Below are positions 7,452 to 12,629 of a stretch of DNA of 12,629 nt, piece after piece. Source of the DNA: a bacterium (GTDB lineage: Bacteria; UBA9089; CG2-30-40-21); assembly GCA_018814245.1 (NCBI GenBank), contig JAHIZN010000151.1, forward strand, positions 1-12,629. The letters are read 5' to 3'. Both the position numbers and the translations under genes were made by a program. The number at the start of each line of letters is the position of its first letter. The first letter of the stretch is position 1. The notes below the pieces were generated by a model. It worked only from the letters and a program-made list of their open reading frames with translations, did not search any database and was not told the DNA's origin.

Positions 7452-7526
7452 GGTCTGACTGGTCGGACTGAGTCAGACTGGTCGGACTGGTCAGACTGGT
7501 CAGACTCAGTCGGACTCAGTCAGACT
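7452..7526. repeat. Array of eight 9-10-bp units between mcsA and mcsB
   Basis: Eight consecutive units of the form (G or CA/GA)GTC(A/G/T)GACT run from 7452 to 7526. Units are GGTCTGACT, GGTCGGACT, GAGTCAGACT, GGTCGGACT, GGTCAGACT twice, CAGTCGGACT and CAGTCAGACT. Each is nearly palindromic (AGTC...GACT), so many alternative hairpins are possible. The array reaches into the mcsA TAG stop (TAGTCTGACT on the minus strand) and fills most of the intergenic gap. Confidence 0.93.
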
Positions 7527-8040
7527 ATTCCATAGCCTTAATCCTATCCCTCAACTCTGCTGCTTTTTCAAACTCTTCAGTCTTGATGGCAACCTGCAAT
7601 TCCTGACGAAGCAGAGCTATCTCATCACCTGTCTTTTGTTCTATCTTTGTCTCTGGTTTTGGGCTGACGGCAGGTAAACTGACAGCTAAAGCAATCGGTC
7701 GTTTTCCGGTATGCTGCGTACTGCCATGAATCTTCCGAAAGATTGATGAAAGCTTTTGGGAAAATGCCTGATAGCATTCACTGCACCCAAACTTACCCCT
7801 TTCACAAAAATTGGGATAATTCAAGCCGCAATTTTTACACCGCAACTCAACCTCCTGGGGGGTAATTGTTCCGGGTTCAACTAATCCACCAAGAAGGTTT
7901 GTAGTAGAAATCTGGTTCATCATCAGAACACCTTTTTTGTGAGCACATTCTTCACATAGATGAAATTCTGTTTGCGTATCATTTATGATTTGTTGGTAAA
8001 ATACTGTAGCCTCATTTTGCTTACACATTTCACAAAGCAT
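7525..8040 (-). CDS. mcsA: McsA, zinc-binding activator of McsB
   Basis: McsA binds and activates the McsB kinase. I place the start at 8040, giving 171 residues beginning MLCEMCKQNEATVFY, because AAGGAGG (8047-8053) sits six bases upstream and McsA proteins usually begin with this first CxxC. A start ten codons earlier would lie almost on the promoter. Four CxxC pairs are visible (C3-C6, C29-C32, C68-C71, C86-C89), consistent with two zinc sites. A UVR domain ends the protein (EEFEKAAELRDRIKAME, 155-171), a helical hairpin also found in ClpC. It is the first gene of the operon; a ctsR repressor gene, usual in Firmicutes, is absent. The family is sometimes annotated as a UvrB/UvrC motif-containing protein. 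Confidence 0.95.
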   Translation of the reverse strand: MLCEMCKQNEATVFYQQIINDTQTEFHLCEECAHKKGVLMMNQISTTNLLGGLVEPGTITPQEVELRCKNCGLNYPNFCERGKFGCSECYQAFSQKLSSIFRKIHGSTQHTGKRPIALAVSLPAVSPKPETKIEQKTGDEIALLRQELQVAIKTEEFEKAAELRDRIKAME

Positions 8041-8046
8041 AGATAG

Positions 8047-8053
8047 CCTCCTT
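8047..8053 (-). promoter_or_regulatory. Ribosome binding site that fixes the mcsA start
   Basis: AAGGAGG on the minus strand, six bases from the ATG at 8040, is near-perfect. It argues against the in-frame ATG at 8070, which has no such site and overlaps the -10 element. Confidence 0.85.
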
Positions 8054-8069
8054 GAACAGGTATCATTCA

Positions 8070-8098
8070 TTTATACCATGAAAAGTTGAAAAAGTCAA
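8070..8098 (-). promoter_or_regulatory. mcsA-mcsB-clpC operon promoter, TTGACT-N17-TATAAA
   Basis: On the minus strand TTGACT (8093-8098) and TATAAA (8070-8075) are 17 bases apart, about 17 bases before the mcsA ribosome binding site. On the plus strand the -35 region reads AGTTGAA-AA-AGTCAAG (8084-8099). This loosely resembles the tandem RGTCAAA operator of CtsR but has two mismatches in one half and a 2-base rather than 3-base gap. I see no CIRCE element for HrcA. Confidence 0.65.
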
Positions 8099-8528
8099 GC
8101 ATAAAATCTGTGATGCAGTAATGGACCAGCTTAGTAGTAAGGCAGTCTGCTGTCTGCTACAAACAGTTTCGGACAGGGACAAGGGTGCAGCACCCTTGTA
8201 GATTGTGTTATTTTACGCAGGCTAAAGCCTGCGACTACCACGGATAACTGGGTGGTGTCTGAATTAGGCTAAATATTAGTTGTGTTGACAATAAGAGGCA
8301 GGGACAAGCCCTGCAGCTACATTGTGATCGATTGTTGTGTGTGGGAATCTTTGTAGCTGCGACCCTTGTGGTCGCTTATTGGTGGCAGAGACAGGGGAGG
8401 CAGCACCTCTGTCATCCCCTGCATTCGCAGGGGCAGGCTCTGTCCATACATAATTAACTATGCGACAATTAACAGCTGACACGACACTACCGATAACTGA
8501 GGCATTACTGATATAGTTGCAATTTTCC
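8099..8528. other. Repeat-filled, gene-free region between the divergent operons
   Basis: No gene is supported. Hairpins seen: CAAGGGTGC/GCACCCTTG (8180-8198), CGCAGGCT/AGCCTGCG (8216-8233) and CCCCTGC/GCAGGGG (8416-8433). The 69-bp repeat 8298-8366 is the exact inverted mate of bases 1-69. The region separates the leftward stress operon from the rightward gspJK pair. Confidence 0.7.
8298..8366. repeat. 69-bp perfect inverted repeat, right copy
   Basis: This is the exact reverse complement of 1-69. Adjacent bases to 8380 also pair with 163-192. The pair encloses the transposase, Uma2 gene and the whole mcsA-mcsB-clpC operon. Confidence 0.95.
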
Positions 8529-8557
8529 TTGACATCTATGGATGTATACTGTAAAAT
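8529..8557 (+). promoter_or_regulatory. gspJK promoter, TTGACA-N17-TAAAAT
   Basis: A consensus -35 TTGACA (8529-8534) is followed after 17 bases by TAAAAT (8552-8557). Transcription would begin about 100 bases before the gspJ start and would include the heptamer array 8596-8651 in the leader. Confidence 0.6.
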
Positions 8558-8595
8558 ATGGCAACTGTTCATGATACGCATTCAGGTAGTTAGAA

Positions 8596-8651
8596 TTCTG
8601 ACTCCTGACTCCTGTATTCTGAATTCTGTATTCTGTATTCTGTATTCTGCA
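8596..8651. repeat. Eight tandem heptamers (TTCTGTA type) before gspJ
   Basis: Eight exact 7-base steps: TTCTGAC, TCCTGAC, TCCTGTA, TTCTGAA, TTCTGTA three times and TTCTGCA. Positions 1, 3, 4 and 5 (T, C, T, G) never change. The unit differs from the GAATNNC family but has the same 7-bp period. It ends 15 bases before the gspJ start. Confidence 0.93.
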
Positions 8652-8666
8652 ATGGTGGTGTTTCAG

Positions 8667-9206
8667 ATGAAAGGTTTTACACTCATAGAGATATTGGCTG
8701 CGTCAGGGATACTTGCGGTACTTGCTATCCTTATTCATGGCTCATTCAATATCTCTGTCTCTATCTGGCAGAATAGGCAACAATATATTGAACAAGAACA
8801 GGATGCAAGGATAAGCATGGATATCTTAAGACAAAAGATTTCATGTGCCTATCATTCCCCATGGCACAAGGGAACAGGGTTTGATGGCAGAGGAGATGAG
8901 ATTGGGTTTAATGTAGCTGGTTCTGATGGAATATCAAGGGTAAGATTTTATTTAGAATCAGGAGAATCAGATGAAGATACCTGCCTCTGGATGGAAGAAA
9001 CGGCTGATACAGATGCAATATCATCCAATTTGAAACATAAGTATAAACTATGTGCTGGGGTAAAAAAATTTGAGGTACGATATGATGATGGATATAGCTT
9101 GTTGCAACAAGAATTTCCACGATTGGTCAGGGTTTGTCTTAACCTGACACATGTGGATATACCAGAGATGGTTGTTCTTGTAAGGGCAGGGAAGAGATAT
9201 GAATAA
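8667..9206 (+). CDS. gspJ: Type II secretion pseudopilin GspJ-like
   Basis: GspJ is a minor pseudopilin that, with GspI and GspK, forms the tip of the inner-membrane-anchored pseudopilus in type II secretion. I choose the start giving MKGFTLIEILAASG (179 residues), because this yields a classic short prepilin leader cut after G3, F4 as the mature first residue and E8 as the conserved +5 glutamate. Residues 4-25 form the hydrophobic helix. A weak GGTGG lies 8 bases upstream; an ATG at 8652 would also give a processable leader. The C-terminal part has GVKKFEVRYDDG and FPRLVRVCLNL (131-160), resembling the GspJ fold signature. It overlaps gspK by 8 bases. Frames extending further upstream run through the heptamer array and are not credible. 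Weaker alternative: a GspI/H-like pseudopilin. Confidence 0.82.
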   Translation: MKGFTLIEILAASGILAVLAILIHGSFNISVSIWQNRQQYIEQEQDARISMDILRQKISCAYHSPWHKGTGFDGRGDEIGFNVAGSDGISRVRFYLESGESDEDTCLWMEETADTDAISSNLKHKYKLCAGVKKFEVRYDDGYSLLQQEFPRLVRVCLNLTHVDIPEMVVLVRAGKRYE

Positions 9207-10152
9207 GGGGCTGCTGCAAGATAAATGTGTTGCCAGACAACGAGGCATTGCCCTTGTCCTTGTATTATGGCTTGTGCTTGCATTAGCAGGTATTGCTTCA
9301 GGTTTTATTTATTATGTTCGACTTGAGGCACGGGCAGTAAACAATCAAAAACTCAAAGCATCTGCCCTTGCCCTGGCTGAGGCAGGTATTGTTCATGCTG
9401 CATTTTTGCTTAAAAATGATACTACTATCATTGACTCACCTAATGATGAATGGGCAAAACCAGTGGATCAACAATTGGGAGAGGGTACATACAGCGTAAC
9501 CATTGTTGATGAGGAAAGAAAGGTAAATATCAATTATGCCTCAGAGACAATCATGATAAAGATTGGAATTCGTCAGGATATGGCAAGGGAAATTATTGAA
9601 TATCGTAAAAACAAGGGTATGCTTGATACCATCACAGAGATACGCATGATTAACAGAATGGATGATGATTCATATCGCCTTATAAATGATAATTTCACAA
9701 CAATGGGTGAGATTAATATTAACATGGCAGACAGTGCTGTTCTTGTTGGTTTGATGACTGGTCTTGGGATAGAGGCAACTAAGGCAGACAGATTAGCTGA
9801 CGAGATAGTAGACAGACAACCCTTTACTAATGTTGATAAGATTTCAGAGATTGTCGGTGATGAAATTTACCAGATTCTCAAGCCAATTGTAACTACTGTT
9901 GGCGGAATAAATATAAACACTACATCAGAATCAGTGCTTTTGGCATACGAGGTTGACTCAGGAATAATCCAATCAAGACCAGTTGAAACAATAAGCAATA
10001 AGTCCTTTACCGTATCCTCTAAGTATTTTTCTGTCACAGCTACCGGAAATAACAAAGGCATATGCAAAACAATCCATGCTATTTACAAGCGTACGAAAAA
10101 AGATGAAAAATGGGAGATAGAGAATGTGTATTGGTTAGAAGATGAGTGCTGA
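9199..10152 (+). CDS. gspK: Type II secretion minor pseudopilin GspK-like
   Basis: GspK caps the pseudopilus tip. The 317-residue protein has a basic leader ending RQRG (residues 13-16), the expected prepilin peptidase site, then a membrane helix IALVLVLWLVLALAG (17-31). The +5 residue of the mature protein is leucine, not glutamate; absence of Glu5 is a known hallmark of GspK. The body contains three NIN-type helix-hairpin-helix-like repeats: KVNINYAS (108-115), GEININMAD (170-178) and GGININTTS (235-243), matching the SAM-like domains of this family. Its ATGAATAA start overlaps the gspJ stop, indicating translational coupling. The usual followers gspL and gspM are missing; a foldback repeat begins at the stop codon. 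Confidence 0.85.
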   Translation: MNKGLLQDKCVARQRGIALVLVLWLVLALAGIASGFIYYVRLEARAVNNQKLKASALALAEAGIVHAAFLLKNDTTIIDSPNDEWAKPVDQQLGEGTYSVTIVDEERKVNINYASETIMIKIGIRQDMAREIIEYRKNKGMLDTITEIRMINRMDDDSYRLINDNFTTMGEININMADSAVLVGLMTGLGIEATKADRLADEIVDRQPFTNVDKISEIVGDEIYQILKPIVTTVGGININTTSESVLLAYEVDSGIIQSRPVETISNKSFTVSSKYFSVTATGNNKGICKTIHAIYKRTKKDEKWEIENVYWLEDEC

Positions 10153-10395
10153 CAGGAGACTCCTGTAGGAGTTTATCCCTGCGAATGCAATTATTCTTAC
10201 CCACATTTTTGGGGGACAGAATTCTGATGGGAAATGCTGCAAAACAGCTGAAGCATGTACCTCAAAATGATTAACAATTCATCAATTCATCAATTCAGCA
10301 ATTGTCAATTGTTGAATTGTTGAATTGCTAAATTAATGGTGGTTGGACTTGTGGGTAAGGATAAGGCGAATGCAGGGGGCAGGAGTGACACATGT
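10152..10395. mobile_element. Foldback element with imperfect terminal inverted repeats, after gspK
   Basis: The region opens with a 7-bp hairpin ACAGGAG/CTCCTGT (10152-10166) starting in the gspK TGA. Its left part (ACTCCTG, CCCTGC, TTATTCTTACCCACA) reappears inverted at the right (TGTGGGTAAGGATAA, GCAGGG, CAGGAGT; 10350-10390). CTTACCCACA at 10196-10205 pairs exactly with 10350-10359. The centre, 10273-10334, is a run of 7-8-bp units (ATCAATTC twice, then TTGAATTG twice in inverted orientation). No coding sequence is supported. It may be a MITE or an expanded intergenic palindrome. Confidence 0.6.
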
Positions 10396-10479
10396 TTAAT
10401 CCTAAACTTTAATGATGACGCAGCAGTAGCTTCATACTCCCAAATCGCTTGCCCTGTTATTTTTTAACAACATATTTAC

Positions 10480-10508
10480 TTGACAAACAAGTCAACATAT
10501 AGTATCAT
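10480..10508 (+). promoter_or_regulatory. uppP promoter, TTGACA-N17-TATCAT, with dyad
   Basis: A consensus -35 (10480-10485) and TATCAT (10503-10508) are 17 bases apart. The -35 forms one arm of the dyad TTGAC-AAACAA-GTCAA (10480-10495), a possible operator overlapping the promoter. The predicted start of transcription leaves a leader of roughly 45 bases. Confidence 0.65.
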
Positions 10509-10562
10509 ACCAATTATATTAAAATAAGAGCGTTGCAATACGACTCTACAGAGGAGACATTA

Positions 10563-11387
10563 ATGAACGATATTATTACGGCTATAATCCTGGGTATTGT
10601 TGAGGGTATCACCGAGTTTCTTCCTGTTAGCTCTACAGGTCATTTGATTCTTACAGGAAATTACCTGAAGTTTGTTGGTGAAAAGGCTAATGCCTTTGAG
10701 ATATTCATTCAATTGGGAGCCATCATGGCTGTTTTGATTTATTTTCACAAACGAATTCTGCGGCTAATTAAAAGTCTGTTTGGTAAATCAATAATAGTGT
10801 CAGGGGGACTATCCAAAAATGTTGCATGGAGGTTTGTAATTGGAGTAGGTATCGCTTTTATTCCTTCAGCTGTGTTGGGTTTATTGTTTCACGATATTAT
10901 TGAGGACAAATTATTTACACCTAAGGTTGTAGCCATGGCCCTTATTGTTGGCGGCATAGGTATTTTGCTTATTGAACGATTTTTTAAGGAGCCAAAGATA
11001 CATGTGATGGAACAAACAAGCTGGCTGCAATCGTTTTGGATTGGTGCGGCACAATGTCTTTCCCTTATCCCTGGCATGTCTCGTTCAGCTTCAACCATCA
11101 TGGGTGCACGGGTTTTAGGGCTTGATGCTGCAACTGCGACAGAGTTCTCCTTTTTTCTGGCTATCCCAACTTTAGGTGCAGCAACCATCTACAGCCTTCT
11201 CAAGATACTTTCAACCCTTTCCTCTGCAGATACTATGCTCTTTGGCATTGGATTCTTTGTATCTTTTGTGGTTGCATGGATAGTGATTGCTGGATTTATG
11301 GCTTTTATTAAACGACATAGCTTTATCGTCTTTGGGTGGTACCGCATTATTCTGGGTATAATTGTGTTGATAATACTGGGACGATAA
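10563..11387 (+). CDS. uppP: Undecaprenyl-diphosphatase UppP (BacA)
   Basis: UppP removes a phosphate from undecaprenyl diphosphate on the outer face of the cytoplasmic membrane, recycling the lipid carrier for peptidoglycan and other envelope polymers; extra copies give bacitracin resistance. The start at 10563 gives 274 residues, typical for the family, and has GAGGAG (10551-10556) six bases upstream. An ATG ten codons earlier lacks this. Signature motifs are EGITEFLPVSSTGH (14-27) and PGMSRSAST (170-178, including R174), plus FSFFLAIPT (196-204). Several hydrophobic helices span the protein, consistent with an integral membrane enzyme. A promoter lies just upstream. The TAA stop is followed after three bases by heptamer array 3, and then by cooC in the same direction, so read-through transcription is possible. 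Confidence 0.97.
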   Translation: MNDIITAIILGIVEGITEFLPVSSTGHLILTGNYLKFVGEKANAFEIFIQLGAIMAVLIYFHKRILRLIKSLFGKSIIVSGGLSKNVAWRFVIGVGIAFIPSAVLGLLFHDIIEDKLFTPKVVAMALIVGGIGILLIERFFKEPKIHVMEQTSWLQSFWIGAAQCLSLIPGMSRSASTIMGARVLGLDAATATEFSFFLAIPTLGAATIYSLLKILSTLSSADTMLFGIGFFVSFVVAWIVIAGFMAFIKRHSFIVFGWYRIILGIIVLIILGR

Positions 11388-11390
11388 TCG

Positions 11391-11604
11391 GAATCTCGAA
11401 TTGCGAATTGCGAATCGCGAATCTGAAGAAACAGAGCAGAATCTCGAATTGCGAATCGCGGATTGCGAATCTGAAGAAACAGAGCAGAATCTTGAATCTC
11501 GAATTGCGAATCGCGAATCTGAAGAAAGGGAACAGATTCGCGATTTCTTCCAAAGTTGCTCCCTGCGATTCGCAATTCGAGATTCGAGATTCGAGATTCG
11601 AGAT
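11391..11604. repeat. Composite heptamer array 3 (214 bp), between uppP and cooC
   Basis: Three GAATCTC/GAATTGC/GAATCGC blocks are joined by AAGAAACAGAGCA (twice) and AAGAAAGGGAACA. A central piece (GATTTCTTCCAAAGTTGCTCCCT) follows, then an inverted tail of GATTCGC, AATTCGA and three GATTCGA units. The block-and-linker grammar is that of arrays 1 and 2, but the linker base differs (ACAGAG for ACGGAG) and the right half is a different module. It starts three bases after the uppP stop and ends 34 bases before the cooC start. Confidence 0.95.
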
Positions 11605-11638
11605 GATGTTCCCTCATAATTATATAAGGAGCTATCTG

Positions 11639-12412
11639 ATGCGAATAGCCATTTCGGGTAAGGGCGGAGCAGGGAAAACAACATTAAGTGCCGCATTGGC
11701 AGGATGTTATGCTGCGGATGGGGTAAGGGTTTTGGCTGTGGATGCAGACCCTGATGGTAATCTGGCATCTGCTCTTGGTTTTTCTCAAGAATTGATTGAA
11801 AAAATTGTCCCTATCTCAGGGATGAAGAAAATGATTGAAGAAAGAACAGGGAGAAGTCAGGATATTAGTGGTTTTTTCAGGTTAAATCCAGATGTAAGTG
11901 ATTTGCTTGATAAATTTGGGATATTGTTTAATGGTATCAGTTTCCTGTCCATGGGTACAATAGAAAAGGGGGCAGGTGGATGTATGTGCCCAGCCAATGT
12001 CTTGCTTAAAAACCTGATGCAGCATCTCTTATTAGATAAGGACAAGGATGTATTGATTCTGGACATGGATGCAGGTATCGAACACATGGGAAGGGCAACA
12101 GCAAGTTGCGTGGATGCATTTATTGCTGTAGTTGAACCTGGGCAAAGAAGTGTTCAAACTGCTAAAAGTGTGGAAAAATTAGCAAGGGATATTGGGGTTA
12201 AAAATACCTTTGTAGTGTGTAACAAGATTCGCTATCCTCATGAATATGAAATCCTGACTGATAGTCTCCATGGGTTGAAAATACTTGGAAGTATTTCTTA
12301 TGATAATTGCTTAATTGAAGCAGACCTGATGAGCAAAGGGATACTGAATAATCAAGGATTGATAAAAGAGGCTATGCGGATAAAGGAAGAACTGGAAATG
12401 ATTCAATCATAA
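11639..12412 (+). CDS. cooC: CooC-type nickel-insertion ATPase (MinD/Mrp-like P-loop)
   Basis: CooC-type ATPases help load nickel into carbon monoxide dehydrogenase/acetyl-CoA synthase. The 257-residue protein opens with a deviant Walker A (GKGGAGKT, 7-14), has switch I DADPDGNLASALG (35-47), switch II DMDAGIEHMGR (142-152), and a CxC pair, C115 and C117 in GGCMCPAN. That CxC is the dimer-interface metal site of CooC and distinguishes it from plain MinD or ParA. The ATG at 11639 is chosen because AGGAG lies 7 bases upstream; the frame remains open further back only because the heptamer array has no stops. No CODH gene is in the window. Closely related AcsF or a generic MinD-like ATPase cannot be excluded. 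Confidence 0.85.
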   Translation: MRIAISGKGGAGKTTLSAALAGCYAADGVRVLAVDADPDGNLASALGFSQELIEKIVPISGMKKMIEERTGRSQDISGFFRLNPDVSDLLDKFGILFNGISFLSMGTIEKGAGGCMCPANVLLKNLMQHLLLDKDKDVLILDMDAGIEHMGRATASCVDAFIAVVEPGQRSVQTAKSVEKLARDIGVKNTFVVCNKIRYPHEYEILTDSLHGLKILGSISYDNCLIEADLMSKGILNNQGLIKEAMRIKEELEMIQS

Positions 12413-12629
12413 GAAACTTCTCTGCTCAGCTCAAGATATCCCCACCTGTACGGTTGCGGATAATTACATCAAGTCTCTACTGATAAATTCCACCTGTGCG
12501 GTTGTGGATAATTGCATCAAGCCTCGTTAGTCAGCAGCTATTGCAACGAGAAAAGGTAGCACCTCTGGCAGAGAAAGAACCACAAAGGGTGTAAATTCTA
12601 AGAGATAAATCATTATCAAGCTCTTCTTA
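12413..12629. other. Gene-free tail with a duplicated 35-bp motif
   Basis: 12442-12476 and 12490-12524 match at 31 of 35 positions (CCACCTGT-CGGTTG-GGATAATT-CATCAAG), 48 bases apart. Nothing else is recognisable, and no clear terminator follows cooC. Confidence 0.7.

Noticed and set aside
8041..8070. Earlier mcsA start adding MNDTCSRRLS
   Set aside because: No ribosome binding site, overlaps the -10 element, and McsA normally begins with the first CxxC.
8276..8581. Minus-strand 101-residue reading frame upstream of mcsA
   Set aside because: It runs through the dispersed 69-bp repeat and hairpins and has no ribosome binding site or protein features.
8517..8666. Earlier gspJ start adding about 50 residues
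   Set aside because: It would start upstream of the likely -10 element, translate the heptamer array and bury the prepilin leader inside the protein.
11391..11604. Target duplication around array 3 like that of array 2
   Set aside because: I compared the flanks by eye and found no shared stretch longer than about six bases.
11336..11638. N-terminal extension of the CooC-like protein by 101 residues
   Set aside because: It translates the end of uppP and the array. The ATG at 11639 has a proper ribosome binding site and gives the Walker A at the expected position.

Overview
The window looks like a repeat-laden, AT-leaning chromosomal segment from a Gram-negative-type, probably anaerobic and probably uncultured bacterium. 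It carries type II secretion pseudopilins (implying an outer membrane), the McsA-McsB-ClpC arginine-phosphorylation protein quality system (best known in Firmicutes but present in several deep-branching phyla) and a CooC-type nickel-insertion ATPase (implying carbon monoxide dehydrogenase elsewhere in the genome). I cannot name the phylum from this evidence.

Layout. 1-751: no gene; dispersed palindromic repeats, including a MITE-like element (267-439). 752-2116 (-): a DDE transposase with its own promoter. 2132-2637: two 112-bp copies of the transposase upstream region bracketing a foldback element (2271-2474). 2870-3451 (-): a Uma2-family nuclease-like gene. 3495-3713: heptamer array 1. 3710-8040 (-): the stress operon mcsA-mcsB-clpC, transcribed right to left from a promoter at 8070-8098, with no ctsR. 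Heptamer array 2 sits between mcsB and clpC, and a different 9-10-bp array sits between mcsA and mcsB. 8099-8666: a gene-free repeat region ending in a strong-looking promoter and a third kind of array. 8667-10152 (+): gspJ-gspK, overlapping by 8 bases. 10152-10395: foldback element. 10480-11387 (+): promoter and uppP. 11391-11604: heptamer array 3. 11639-12412 (+): cooC-like gene. 12413-12629: no gene; one duplicated 35-bp motif.

How the genes work together. McsB phosphorylates arginines on damaged proteins, McsA activates it, and ClpC (with ClpP, not in the window) unfolds the marked substrates. GspJ and GspK belong to the tip of a secretion pseudopilus whose other parts are not here. UppP recycles the undecaprenyl lipid carrier for wall synthesis. 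CooC is a housekeeping maturation factor for a nickel enzyme.

The most interesting signal is a family of composite repeats made of 7-bp units (GAATCTC, GAATTGC, GAATCGC and so on) joined by fixed linkers, with inverted halves. The same 164-219-bp element lies on both sides of clpC in opposite orientations, and a relative lies after uppP. The copy between mcsB and clpC is flanked by a 24-bp duplication containing both the mcsB stop and the clpC ribosome binding site and start. Removing the insert restores an overlapping mcsB/clpC junction. This is direct footprint evidence that the repeat inserted as a unit while preserving both genes. Several other repeats in the window begin inside or within 3 bases of a stop codon.
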